Assembly: GCA_021414365.1 (NCBI GenBank)
Contig: JAIOOR010000001.1
Coordinates: 1-45,503, forward strand
Direction of reading: 5' to 3'
Source: Nitrosarchaeum sp.
GTDB taxonomy: Archaea > Thermoproteota > Nitrososphaeria > Nitrososphaerales > Nitrosopumilaceae
Length of the DNA: 45,503 bases
A program made the translations under genes and the position numbers. The notes under the pieces are model-generated. The model was not told where the DNA came from. It did not search any database and was given only the letters and a program-made list of their open reading frames with translations. Every line of letters starts with the position of its first letter. Within the stretch, counting starts at the first letter, position 1. Positions 7,039-16,581 of this stretch are shown here, piece after piece.

Positions 7039-9165
7039 TTATCTAACCTTACGTAACTCTGACTTTATGTTATCTGCTAATGTTGAACCAATTTTATCTA
7101 TCTCCGATAATTTATTCACCGGAATCTTTGCCAAATCATCTAGGGTTTTAATTCCATGTTTATACAGTGTTCTTGCCCTTATTCGTCCGATTCCCTTTAC
7201 TTTGACTAAATCCAGCAATTCCTCTCTAATGCCATAAATAATTCGTCTTCGCAGATTTTCTAATTCATCTAGTAAATCTACACGCTCAACATGCTTTGAA
7301 ATCTCCCTAAGACAGTACGATAGCCAATCTCCCGTTTCTACCATCCTATGCATATCTCCAGACTCGATTCCTAAATTATCAGAAAGAGCCAACTCTGAAG
7401 ATTCTGTAATCCAGGACTGTAATGCAAGTAAACTCCTAGAGCAATCATACTCAGATATTGGTGCCAAAAGCTCAGAAGAGTGATTTGTTATCATCAGACT
7501 GGCAGTTTCATAGTCTTTTTGTCTCAGTGAGAATTTTGGGAAAAATTCCTCACAACTTGAAATTAAATGTAAAAACCCAAAAGTGTGTTTTTTTTCTTTT
7601 GATACATTTTCAATTGCATCTCTAAAGTAAGTTGCAGTTAGTGGATCAATGTATAACATGGAGGTCTTTTTGCCAAACTCTGTTGCAGCATATCTTTCGC
7701 CTTTTTTAATAATTAAAAATGCGCCTGTGAGAAATCTCAATGAAATATCAATTGCAAACTTTATTGTTGCTTTTCTTGATTGCAATCCACCTAATGTTTG
7801 CAAAAAGAAATCCAGAATGTCTTCTTTTTTAATTCCAGGAGTGGTTACAATTATACTCAATACATGCGTTCTCAGTGATTTATCATCTGTAATTTTTGAT
7901 ACAATTGGTTCAGGTTCTCCGTGGATATAATATTCCATCAAATCTTCACTGTTTCCATTTCCAACAATAATTGATTCTCCGTAATTATCATATTGCGGCC
8001 TTCCGGCTCTGCCGCATAATTGTTTATACTCTAAAATACTAATTGGTCTGTTGCCACCAACTTTAGCATTATACCTGTTGATATTTGATATGACAACTCT
8101 TCTTGCAGGAAGATTTACACCAGCAGCCAAAGTCGGTGTGGAGGACAATAGCTTGATGGTTCCTTTACGAAATTCAGTTTCTATTGTTTGTCTGCAGTTT
8201 TGATTTAGTCCAGCATGATGAAATGCTACTCCTTTTTTTATCAATATTGCCAGAGTCTTAACTAGTTCAGTATGCTCATTATTTGATAGAATTTTTTTTG
8301 AAATCTTTTCTAGTTCTTCGGATTCTTTTTTTTCTAGTAATTGTGAAATAATATCAGCTGCCTTTGTTGCAAGCGCTTTTGAGCGAGTCCTAGTCTCTGC
8401 AAAAACCAGGGATTGTCCTCCATCTTTTACTGATTGTACGCCTAAATCAATGGGAATACCACGAAGACTGGGCTCAACATCAAATTTTTTGCCATCACTC
8501 ATGATTACCTGCCCTGCATCATAGACTCCTTCTGAAAGAGGTACAGGTCTCCAGTCATTTTTTACCAAGATACAACCAAGCCAATTTGCTAGTTCATCAG
8601 AATTTGTTATGGTAGCACTAAGACCTACAATTTGTGGTTTTGATGCTAATAATTTTAGTTTTGTTAGAATCATCTCTAATGTTGGTCCTCTAGTTTCATC
8701 ACCAATCAGATGAATCTCATCTGCAATGACTAGACCAATTTCATCAATCCATTCAGCGCTATGTCTTATTATAGAATCCATCTTTTCATTTGTTAAAATT
8801 AGAACATTATTTTTTTCAAGATTTTTTTCAAGATTTTCAAAATCTCCAGTAGAGATACCTACTTTGATCTTTTTTCCTAGATCAACTTTTTCTAGTTTTT
8901 TAAATTCTGTAAATTTTTCAGCAGCTAGTGCCCTTAATGGGCTAAGATAAATGACCTTGCCATCATTTTTTAAAAGATAGCTAATCATTGCAAGTGTTGC
9001 TGTAAGGGTTTTTCCACTTGCAGTAGGTGCAGAAACCAAAATACTTTTTCCATCTAGTAATCCAGCATCAACGCAATCAGCTTGAGGAGGATATAATGTA
9101 GAAAATCCTTCAGACAATAAAAAATCAATTGCAGGTTTGGGAAGATCTAGTTTTTCTATTTTCAT
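7039..9165 (-). CDS. hel308: Ski2-type DNA helicase Hel308
   Basis: The 708-residue protein has all superfamily 2 motifs in order: a Q-motif-like start, SAPTASGKTL (Walker A, near 45), ADEIH (Walker B, near 147), SATITNS, PTLAAGVNLPARR and QLCGRAGRP. A winged-helix and ratchet region follow, and a C-terminal helix-hairpin-helix (VKGIGRIRARTLY, IDKIGSTLADNI). Hel308 unwinds lagging strands at stalled forks. Its ATG overlaps the mcm stop (ATGA), placing it in the replication operon gins23-mcm-hel308. Confidence 0.93.
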   Translation of the reverse strand: MKIEKLDLPKPAIDFLLSEGFSTLYPPQADCVDAGLLDGKSILVSAPTASGKTLTATLAMISYLLKNDGKVIYLSPLRALAAEKFTEFKKLEKVDLGKKIKVGISTGDFENLEKNLEKNNVLILTNEKMDSIIRHSAEWIDEIGLVIADEIHLIGDETRGPTLEMILTKLKLLASKPQIVGLSATITNSDELANWLGCILVKNDWRPVPLSEGVYDAGQVIMSDGKKFDVEPSLRGIPIDLGVQSVKDGGQSLVFAETRTRSKALATKAADIISQLLEKKESEELEKISKKILSNNEHTELVKTLAILIKKGVAFHHAGLNQNCRQTIETEFRKGTIKLLSSTPTLAAGVNLPARRVVISNINRYNAKVGGNRPISILEYKQLCGRAGRPQYDNYGESIIVGNGNSEDLMEYYIHGEPEPIVSKITDDKSLRTHVLSIIVTTPGIKKEDILDFFLQTLGGLQSRKATIKFAIDISLRFLTGAFLIIKKGERYAATEFGKKTSMLYIDPLTATYFRDAIENVSKEKKHTFGFLHLISSCEEFFPKFSLRQKDYETASLMITNHSSELLAPISEYDCSRSLLALQSWITESSELALSDNLGIESGDMHRMVETGDWLSYCLREISKHVERVDLLDELENLRRRIIYGIREELLDLVKVKGIGRIRARTLYKHGIKTLDDLAKIPVNKLSEIDKIGSTLADNIKSELRKVR

Positions 9166-11249
9166 ACCCGGTTATAATGACCGGGTTTTGATTCATAAAT
9201 AGATGCTTCGCGGAGCATTCTTCGGATATAGTTTCGTGCTTCTTCTTCAGTGAATTTTTCTGTCTTTTGCAGTTCTTTTACAAATGATCTTTCTTCAACT
9301 GCAACTTTGTTGTCACCTTCCATTGATTTTAAAACATCCATGAATAGTTGCATCTTTGATACTTCACTTCTCGGTCTGCCTTGTAAGACTCCAAGGTCTA
9401 CCTTGCCAGTATTGACATCAACACCTGCATCCTGAAGCATGCTTTGAATCAGAAATATTGCGCGTTCTGCATCCTCTTCTTCTACCTTATCTTTCATTAA
9501 TAATCTGGCTCTGGCAGTTGAAAGTCGAATAATACCTTCTAGTTGTCTAGGAGTAACTGTAATCATTTCCTCAGACTCTACATTTCTCATTTGTAAATAA
9601 TACTCTAGAATCTTTTCTTCTGCTTCTTTTGTCAAATCAGGGCTAGATCTTTTTGCATATGAGAGATATTTGGTTAGGGTATCAACATCAATTACAGAGC
9701 GCTTGTCAGTTCCCTGAGGAGTGTGTAATTCAATGATGTGTCTTGCAATTTTTTCATCTTTTTCTCTTCCTGGAATATCACGTACCACAAAGATCAAGTC
9801 AAATCTTGTCAATAATGGAATTGGCAAGTTTACATTTTCTGTAATATTTTTGAATGGATCATATTTTCCATACATTGGATTTGCAGCTGCCAAAATTGAT
9901 GTTCTTGCATTTAATGTAGCAACAATACCACCTTTTGCAATACTTGCAGATTGTTGTTCCATAACTTCGTGCAATGCACTTCTGTCTTCTGGTTTCATCT
10001 TATCAAATTCATCAATACATACAAGACCTTGATCACCAAGGACTACAGCTCCTGCCTCTAACATCATAATGCCTGTTTTATCACGAACTACTGCTGCAGT
10101 AAGACCTGCAGCAGTTGAACCTCTACCTGATGTGTATAATCCTCTTGGGGCTATTCTTGCACAAAATTTTAACATCTCACTTTTTGCAGTACCAGGATCA
10201 CCTACAAGAAATACATTAATGTCACCTCTAATTTTGCTACCATCTCCAAGTAATCTTTGAGTTGAACCTACAATCAATAACAAAATAGCTTCTTTGATTA
10301 GTGATTGTCCTTGTATATGAGGAGCAAAAGAATCAATCAGTCTCTGATAAACATTAGGACTTTGGGAAAGTGTTTTAATCATTTTTTCATCCTCTGGTGA
10401 GACCTCTTCTCTTTCTATTTTACGAGAGGTCTTTGAGCCTCTTCCTCCCAAAAATTCAATGTTATTTCCTTCAATTCGTAATCTGTATAATCCACTATGT
10501 CCACGAATTATCCCTGCAACTGCTTCTTGTTCTACTCTAACTATTCCGGTAAGAATGATTCTATCACCTGGCCTTGCATTATCTACAAGATCCTGCCTAA
10601 TTGTCACATCAATGTAGTGAGGTAATTGTCCAGGAGGAAGATCCTCAGGAAGTTCCTGTAATCTAAGAATTTGAAAATCGATGAACTTGCTTGCTTCTGG
10701 TTTTAATTCAAAATCTCTATGTTTGCAACTTGGATTATCACAAACTACTGGAATTTTTACGTCCATTCCCTTTAGTTGAATTACTTTTGTTTGATGTTCA
10801 TCAGGACAAATAAACACAAGTTCTTTTGCAAGTGGTTTTACTTCTGATGCTCTAACTACCATTCCTGAAACACTAGTAATGTTTCCAATAGTTTCAGCAT
10901 TAATTTGTCTTAGACTTCTTTGAAGTGGATAATTTACTAGTCTTACACGTACCTCATCTTTAATTTTTTCAGCATAGTCAGGAAATCTTGTCTGAAGTGC
11001 TTCTTTGATTGCACGTGAAAATGCATTTAGAATTCTATCAGGATCTGTTGAAAAGAAAATTTCTATTTCAGGTTCTACTACAAGATCATTGTAATCTACA
11101 AGAATAAATTTTGCGCCCTTTGGCATCATCTCATCTATTTGTTCAACGTACTTGTAACTACCAAATTTGTCTTTGAATCTTGTAAGAAAATCCTTAACTT
11201 TGTCTGATAATGCAGATTCAGTAAAAGTACTAGTTTGAACTTTGCTCAT
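9162..11249 (-). CDS. mcm: Replicative helicase MCM
   Basis: The 695-residue protein has the N-terminal DNA-binding domain with a zinc-type site (FICPDEH then CDNPSCKH, near 145-175), the AAA+ core with GDPGTAKSEMLK (Walker A, near 350), CIDEFDKM (Walker B), AAANPMYGKYD (sensor 1) and LLTRFDLIF (arginine finger), and a C-terminal winged helix. It is the hexameric fork helicase. The ATG lies 20 nt inside the end of gins23, and the stop overlaps hel308, so the three are translated together. Confidence 0.97.
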   Translation of the reverse strand: MSKVQTSTFTESALSDKVKDFLTRFKDKFGSYKYVEQIDEMMPKGAKFILVDYNDLVVEPEIEIFFSTDPDRILNAFSRAIKEALQTRFPDYAEKIKDEVRVRLVNYPLQRSLRQINAETIGNITSVSGMVVRASEVKPLAKELVFICPDEHQTKVIQLKGMDVKIPVVCDNPSCKHRDFELKPEASKFIDFQILRLQELPEDLPPGQLPHYIDVTIRQDLVDNARPGDRIILTGIVRVEQEAVAGIIRGHSGLYRLRIEGNNIEFLGGRGSKTSRKIEREEVSPEDEKMIKTLSQSPNVYQRLIDSFAPHIQGQSLIKEAILLLIVGSTQRLLGDGSKIRGDINVFLVGDPGTAKSEMLKFCARIAPRGLYTSGRGSTAAGLTAAVVRDKTGIMMLEAGAVVLGDQGLVCIDEFDKMKPEDRSALHEVMEQQSASIAKGGIVATLNARTSILAAANPMYGKYDPFKNITENVNLPIPLLTRFDLIFVVRDIPGREKDEKIARHIIELHTPQGTDKRSVIDVDTLTKYLSYAKRSSPDLTKEAEEKILEYYLQMRNVESEEMITVTPRQLEGIIRLSTARARLLMKDKVEEEDAERAIFLIQSMLQDAGVDVNTGKVDLGVLQGRPRSEVSKMQLFMDVLKSMEGDNKVAVEERSFVKELQKTEKFTEEEARNYIRRMLREASIYESKPGHYNRV

Positions 11250-11760
11250 TTAAATCTCCTCTAATTTGTTTTTCAAATTCTATACTATTATCATGAATGG
11301 TTTTAAAGAAAATCTTTTCTTCAACAGTTAGTTTGTTATATAATTCAGAATTAAGTTTTGTAGAGTCTGCAAGCTTTACAAGTTTTCCTCTTCTCATTCT
11401 AAATAATTCCAACATGATACTTTCTACATGATTAAAATCATCACGGTTCAAATTCTTCATAGATTCTTTTAGTTTGATGTAAAAATGAGGATCAAGGGTA
11501 GACATTTGGTATTCACCAACCATTTTTTCTTTTGATAGAGCTTGTTTTAGCTCAGTAATCATATCTGGAGTTTCCATAGTTGCCAGTTTGTTCTGAGATA
11601 GAATTTTTCCTATCCATTGTGGTAAATTCAAAACCTCTCCTTGGGTACCATTAATTTTTACGCCTGCTACATTGAATTTGATGTCATGATTTATGGTGAC
11701 TTTAGAATCCTTTAGGCCATATCCAATAGAGTGCAATTTTTCTATTTTATCAATTTCCAT
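11230..11760 (-). CDS. GINS complex subunit Gins23
   Basis: The 176-residue product begins at ATG 11758-11760; an in-frame TTG 24 nt upstream is less likely. The order is a small N-terminal beta domain (VTINHDIKFNVAGVKING, then LPQWIGKIL) followed by a helical domain ending in LTVEEKIFFKTI. This B-then-A arrangement is that of Psf2/Psf3 and archaeal Gins23 rather than Gins15/51. GINS joins MCM at the fork, and gins23 next to mcm is a known archaeal arrangement. Similarity is weak, as usual for GINS, so the call rests partly on context. Confidence 0.8.
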   Translation of the reverse strand: MEIDKIEKLHSIGYGLKDSKVTINHDIKFNVAGVKINGTQGEVLNLPQWIGKILSQNKLATMETPDMITELKQALSKEKMVGEYQMSTLDPHFYIKLKESMKNLNRDDFNHVESIMLELFRMRRGKLVKLADSTKLNSELYNKLTVEEKIFFKTIHDNSIEFEKQIRGDLNEQSSN

Positions 11761-11853
11761 CGTAAGATCACTATTTCTCAACAAGTTCCTGATGTAATGG
11801 ATCGATCAATTCTATTCACTATTTTGTGAGATCAATTGATCCTATTAATTTCG

Positions 11854-11861
11854 ATTTATTA
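11854..11861 (+). promoter_or_regulatory. TATA-like box for rfcS
   Basis: An A/T box (ATTTATTA) lies about 28 nt before the ATG at 11886. It supports a leaderless transcript from that ATG and argues against the GTG at 11826, which lies upstream of the box. Confidence 0.4.
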
Positions 11862-11885
11862 GTGGGAAATAGACTAGAAGATCAC

Positions 11886-12833
11886 ATGTTATCAACAGGT
11901 ATGTGGGTAGAGAAATACCGCCCCTCAAAGCTTTCAGAAATTGTAAATCAAACAGAGATTATAGGGAGTCTAGAAGCTTTAATCAAAGATCCAACAGACA
12001 TGCCACATCTAATGTTTTCTGGGTCTGCAGGAGTAGGAAAAACAACTACCGCATTATGTATAGCCAGACAGATTCTTGGGGAATACGCCAAAGACTATAC
12101 TTTAGAGCTAAATGCCTCAGATGAAAGAGGAATAGGAATGGTCAGAGAAAAAGTAAAGAAATTTTCAAGATACGCAGGAATGACAGATGTTCCATTTAAG
12201 ATAATTATTTTAGATGAGGCAGATGAGATGACATCAGATGCACAAACTGCACTTAGACGGATTATAGAAGATACTGCAAAATATTGCAGATTTATCTTAA
12301 TTGCAAATAACATATCAAAAATTATTGATCCTATTCAAAGCAGATGTGCCACCTTCAAGTTTACATCGATTCCTGAAGAAGACATGATCAATCATCTAGA
12401 AAGCATAGCAAAAAAAGAGAAGGTAAAATCAGATAAAAAAGGACTAAAAGCAATTTATGATTATTCGGAAGGAGACCTCAGACATGCCATCAATCTAATG
12501 CAGGCAACTGCAAGTCTTGGTGAAATCACTGAAGCAAATGTAAAGGCATCTGCAGGTCTTACAAAAACTAGTGATGTTGATGAAGTTCTAAAAATGGCAC
12601 TAGCAGGAAAAGTCATTGAAGCAAGAGAGAAGATGATTGAATTAATCAAAGTTTATGGAATGTCAGAGTCTGATTTTCTAAAATATATCAATTCAGCTGT
12701 ATTCAAATCAAAACATGATAAACTATCAGAGATTTTACAGGCAATTGCAAAGTATGATTATAGAATTTTATCGGGAGCAAACTCTGAGATTCAGCTTTCA
12801 GCACTTTTAGCTGAGATTAGTACATTAAAATAA
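11886..12833 (+). CDS. rfcS: Replication factor C small subunit (clamp loader)
   Basis: From ATG 11886 the protein is 315 residues, the usual RfcS size. The ATG at 11901 directly before WVEKYRPSKL is an alternative, and the GTG at 11826 would add an uncharacteristic extension. Motifs are FSGSAGVGKTTTA (Walker A), IILDEADEMT (Walker B), a DERGIGMVREKVKKF helix and IDPIQSRCATFKF (the SRC arginine finger motif). RFC loads the PCNA clamp at primer ends. The gene is divergent from gins23-mcm-hel308, which puts four replication genes side by side. Confidence 0.92.
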   Translation: MLSTGMWVEKYRPSKLSEIVNQTEIIGSLEALIKDPTDMPHLMFSGSAGVGKTTTALCIARQILGEYAKDYTLELNASDERGIGMVREKVKKFSRYAGMTDVPFKIIILDEADEMTSDAQTALRRIIEDTAKYCRFILIANNISKIIDPIQSRCATFKFTSIPEEDMINHLESIAKKEKVKSDKKGLKAIYDYSEGDLRHAINLMQATASLGEITEANVKASAGLTKTSDVDEVLKMALAGKVIEAREKMIELIKVYGMSESDFLKYINSAVFKSKHDKLSEILQAIAKYDYRILSGANSEIQLSALLAEISTLK

Positions 12834-12887
12834 ATCGTATTTGGAATTTTAAAGAAACGTTATAAGACAAAAAAAGAAAATAAATCG

Positions 12888-14369
12888 ATGAGTAACTTAA
12901 ATAGGATAATTTTTCAATGGTTAGCAGTTTTTTTGGTATCTATTATAATTATTACAATATGGATGGTTATAGTAATTCCTGAAGTTGAAAAATTATCAAA
13001 AAAAGATTTGCTAGATAGAGAGTATGAAGGAGAAGAACAGATAGTAGATAATATTTATGGAAACATGTCTAAACCATTTGGTATTATAGACAAGTTATCA
13101 CAAAAGATAATTGATGAAAATGGTAATGAAATTACAATTGAGTCAACATTATCAAGTAAAAGAGTAGATACGAATAATGAGATATTTCACGTAGATAACA
13201 TCTACAAAGTAGATGCAGTAACTCTAATGCACATAGATAAAAAAGGCAAAAGATATGGATTTTCGCCAGGGGTTGAAAAAAAAGATTATGATTTTTTTCA
13301 TCCAGCAATATTTTATGATAGTTCATTAGTGTTTAAAAAAACGGATAGTGTAAACGGATTAGGAGTATATGTTTTTGAATCAATAATTAAACAAGTCGAC
13401 ACATCTAATTCATTTCCACAATTTAAAGGACATACAATCTTTACAGATAGTATATCAAGACTTTATGTAGAACCAATTACTGGAAACACTATTCAATTTG
13501 AGAAAGAGTGGGAGAGTTACTTAGTTGAAGAGGGGAAACGGATCAATACAATCGACATGGGTGAAAAACATACTAGAGAATATACAAAACTTGTGCTAAT
13601 ACAATTTACACAAGAAAAAATTGAAAATATTAGATTCTACACAATTGTAATGCCAATCTTTTTGATAGTGTTAGTTTTCGGTATAGGAGTAATTTTGATT
13701 TTATTATCGTATCTAGGAAGAATAAAAAGAGCATCAATGAATCAAGAAAAATTAGCATTAATTGGAGATATGACAGCAAAATTATCACATGATTTACGAA
13801 ATCCGTTAACCATTGTAAAAAACGGTATTGAATTAATGCAAATAGGATTAGCAGAAGAGAGAAAAGAAGAAAACATGAAACGCATTCAAAATGCAGTAGA
13901 CAGAATATCATATGAGATAGAATCAATCATGGATTTTGTAAGAGGTAATCCATTAAGTAAAGAGATAGTCTCATTGAGAAAGATCATAGATTTAGCTATA
14001 GAAAACATCAAAATTCCACAAAAGATCACAGTTGAAAAAGAAATACCAGACATCATAGTAGATGTAGATAAGAATCAAATGATCAAAGTATTTTCAAACA
14101 TCCTAAAAAATTCAGTTGAAGTAATGCATCAAGGAAAGATAACAATTTCAACAAAAATTAAAACAAAAACAATAGAAATAGAATTTGCAGATTCTGGTCC
14201 AGGAATTCCAAAAGATAAGATAGATAAAATTTTTGAACCTTTGTTCACAACAAAGCAGAAAGGAACTGGATTAGGTCTTGCAAGCTGCAAGACATTGATT
14301 GAAAAACATGGCGGTCATATTTCAGTCAAAAACGATCCAACGAGATTTACAATCATTCTTCCAAGATAA
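12888..14369 (+). CDS. Membrane sensor histidine kinase with PorA/DUF3068-like ectodomain
   Basis: The 493-residue protein has a membrane helix at about 8-30, an extracytoplasmic domain to about 248, a second helix at about 252-275, then HisKA with phosphoacceptor H301 (LSHDLRNPLT) and HATPase_c motifs: the N-box near 400 (NILKNSVEVM), DSGPGIP, and GTGLGLASCKTLIEKHGG. It should sense an outside cue and phosphorylate a response regulator, which is not encoded nearby. The ectodomain (RYGFSPGVEKKDYDFFHP, GLGVYVFES, RLYVEPITGN) resembles DUF3068/PorA-type domains; that match is by eye and tentative. It stands alone after rfcS. Confidence 0.88.
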   Translation: MSNLNRIIFQWLAVFLVSIIIITIWMVIVIPEVEKLSKKDLLDREYEGEEQIVDNIYGNMSKPFGIIDKLSQKIIDENGNEITIESTLSSKRVDTNNEIFHVDNIYKVDAVTLMHIDKKGKRYGFSPGVEKKDYDFFHPAIFYDSSLVFKKTDSVNGLGVYVFESIIKQVDTSNSFPQFKGHTIFTDSISRLYVEPITGNTIQFEKEWESYLVEEGKRINTIDMGEKHTREYTKLVLIQFTQEKIENIRFYTIVMPIFLIVLVFGIGVILILLSYLGRIKRASMNQEKLALIGDMTAKLSHDLRNPLTIVKNGIELMQIGLAEERKEENMKRIQNAVDRISYEIESIMDFVRGNPLSKEIVSLRKIIDLAIENIKIPQKITVEKEIPDIIVDVDKNQMIKVFSNILKNSVEVMHQGKITISTKIKTKTIEIEFADSGPGIPKDKIDKIFEPLFTTKQKGTGLGLASCKTLIEKHGGHISVKNDPTRFTIILPR

Positions 14370-14374
14370 TATAA

Positions 14375-14458
14375 CGCAGAGAGAGGGATTTGAACCCCCG
14401 GGTGCTTGCGCACACAGGCTCTCAAGGCCCGCGCCCTACCGAGCTAGGCGACCTCTGC
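14375..14458 (-). tRNA. tRNA-Ser (anticodon TGA)
   Basis: An 84-nt class II tRNA on the minus strand: acceptor GCAGAGG/TCTCTGC, anticodon stem CGGGC/GCCTG with loop CTTGAGA (anticodon TGA), a long variable arm GTGC-GCAA-GCAC, T-arm GGGGGTTCAAATCCCTC and discriminator G, as expected for serine. It lies 6 nt past the histidine kinase stop and is convergent with it. Confidence 0.95.
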
Positions 14459-14545
14459 AAAAAGTGTTGGATAACAGTGATTAAAATTTGTTGAGTATAA
14501 GAAAAAACAGAATTTTAGAAAAATAAGAAAAAAGAAAATAATTCT

Positions 14546-15088
14546 TTAATCGTGTGCGTGTGGATTGCCACTACCTGTCATTTTGACAAAGGTACCTGCT
14601 GCTTTCTCATGCCATTCCAAGTTTGCTTGTTCAATTCTAATAGCTCCTGTAGGACATATTTCCTGACAAGCCATACAAATTGTACAATCATGTTCTCGAA
14701 TTGGTTGTGATTTGTCAGTATAGTCTAATCGTTCATCTTGTTCAGTTTTTCCAGTTCCTTCGAAAACTTTACCAACTACGTCTTTAGCTGCAATGTCTTG
14801 TTCGGTTCTATACCACTGAAATGTTTGAACTGGACATACACTCATGCATGAACCAGCTGCAATACAAGAATCCCAATCAACTGCTACTGTTGTGCCATGA
14901 ATACCTAGAGGAACTTGTTCTTCTCCTCGGGCTTCATATGCTGCTTTTACATCTTCATTTGAGAATGCTGCGCCTTCTGGATTTCCTTTGCCCCAAATCC
15001 AATGAAAATTCTCACCATTTGCATGGCTAGTTTTTCCAACTGGTTTTTGGTCATGACAAAAATCTTCAGGTATAACTAATTCTACCAT
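14546..15088 (-). CDS. Sulfolobus-type (zinc-ferredoxin family) dicluster ferredoxin, paralogue 1
   Basis: The 180-residue protein aligns with archaeal seven-iron zinc ferredoxins: [17 protein letters not shown] leads to cluster I with C75, C81 and C85, and cluster II is C135-C138-C141 plus C145 (CTICMACQEICP). The position of the fourth cluster I ligand is Ala78 (CIAAGSC), so cluster I should be a [3Fe-4S]. His64 of the GIHG zinc ligand is kept, but the other zinc ligands known from Sulfolobus look missing. The protein carries electrons in the cytoplasm, possibly with the FNR at 1125. A long linker (95-125) and a C-terminal extension are extra. It has its own promoter. Confidence 0.9.
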   Translation of the reverse strand: MVELVIPEDFCHDQKPVGKTSHANGENFHWIWGKGNPEGAAFSNEDVKAAYEARGEEQVPLGIHGTTVAVDWDSCIAAGSCMSVCPVQTFQWYRTEQDIAAKDVVGKVFEGTGKTEQDERLDYTDKSQPIREHDCTICMACQEICPTGAIRIEQANLEWHEKAAGTFVKMTGSGNPHAHD

Positions 15089-15105
15089 ACAGAATTATTA
15101 TCAGA

Positions 15106-15145
15106 ATATTATTTAAAGCTAGACAAAATTAGTTGGGACTAAATT
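15106..15145 (-). promoter_or_regulatory. Ferredoxin 1 promoter, copy 1 of a duplicated 40-bp element
   Basis: The minus strand has TTTAAATA centred about 26 nt before the ATG at 15088. The 40-bp block including TATA, the BRE position and about 20 bp further upstream is repeated before the second ferredoxin with only two mismatches. Conservation well beyond TATA/BRE suggests a shared regulator site or a recent duplication. Confidence 0.7.
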
Positions 15146-15249
15146 ATAATTTAACTTAGTTTTCAGGCTTATTTTATCTACAGGTTAAAAACCATAATAA
15201 AGAAAATAGGAAAAAAGAGAATTATTCTTTAATGATATGAACTAGAAGT

Positions 15250-15780
<531 letters not shown>

Positions 15781-15795
15781 TCAACTTTCGTTCAG

Positions 15796-15835
15796 ATATT
15801 ATTTAAAGCTAGACAAAATTAGTGGAGACTAAATT
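15796..15835 (-). promoter_or_regulatory. Ferredoxin 2 promoter, copy 2 of the duplicated 40-bp element
   Basis: TTTAAATA on the minus strand is centred about 26 nt before the ATG at 15777. Over 40 bp it differs from the ferredoxin 1 promoter at two positions only, whereas the 5' untranslated stretches between box and ATG differ. Confidence 0.7.
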
Positions 15836-15915
15836 TAGATATAATAAAAAATCTGTGCTCAAAACCTATTTGGAATTTCCTTACGTTCATATCGTTTGAA
15901 GTTTAGATATAACAA

Positions 15916-16581
15916 ATGGATATTATCAAATTTGATGTTTACCGAGGACCAAACATCGGTATTTACATTAACACAAATGATGATTTTGTTTTTGTTCCAA
16001 TGGGTTTTGCTCAATCTAAAGCTGAAAAGCTTGCAGAATATCTGAATACTCAAATTGTGTATTCTTCTGTTGCTAATACTCGCCTTTTAGGAGCATTAAT
16101 GGTTATGAATAACAATGGAATTTTACTTCCAAAGACGGCATATACTGATGAATACGAATTTCTAAAAAAAGAAACCAAGATGGAGATAGGAGTATTGGAT
16201 TCAAAATACACAGCGCTTGGAAATATAATTTGTTCAAATGATAAAGGGGCAATCGTATCTCCATGGTTATCAAAAGAAGATTGTCAAACAATAGAACAAG
16301 TCTTAGGAATAGAGGTGTTACAGAAAAGAATTTCTGGGTTTAATCAAACTGGTGCAGTAATGGTTGCAAATAATTCTGGCGCTGCAATTCACCCAGAGGC
16401 TGATGAAGAAGATATGAAAATAATTGCAAATGTGATGGGCGTAAAAATAGAACAAACAACCATCAACAATGGAATTCCGTATGTCAAGTCTGGAATGCTA
16501 GTAAACAATCATTCAGTGGTGGTCGGATCTATGACTAGTGGTCCTGAAATTATGATGTTAACTAGGGCTTTTCTAAATTAA
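15916..16581 (+). CDS. eif6: Translation initiation factor aIF6
   Basis: The 221-residue protein shows the five-fold pseudosymmetric IF6 repeats, with recurring lines such as FDVYRGPNIGIY, NTRLLGALMVMNNNG, GNIICSNDKGAIVSP, GAVMVANNSGAAIHPEA and VGSMTSGPEIMMLTRAF. aIF6 binds the large ribosomal subunit and blocks premature joining with the small one. Full length for an archaeal homologue. Its last 20 nt overlap the end of hisS on the opposite strand. Confidence 0.93.
   Translation: MDIIKFDVYRGPNIGIYINTNDDFVFVPMGFAQSKAEKLAEYLNTQIVYSSVANTRLLGALMVMNNNGILLPKTAYTDEYEFLKKETKMEIGVLDSKYTALGNIICSNDKGAIVSPWLSKEDCQTIEQVLGIEVLQKRISGFNQTGAVMVANNSGAAIHPEADEEDMKIIANVMGVKIEQTTINNGIPYVKSGMLVNNHSVVVGSMTSGPEIMMLTRAFLN

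Noticed and set aside
11826-11885. GTG 11826 as the start of rfcS
   Set aside because: It lies upstream of the likely TATA box and adds 20 residues not typical of RfcS.
14299-14484. Plus-strand ORF running from the kinase end through tRNA-Ser
   Set aside because: It crosses the opposite strand of a clear tRNA gene and overlaps the kinase in another frame.
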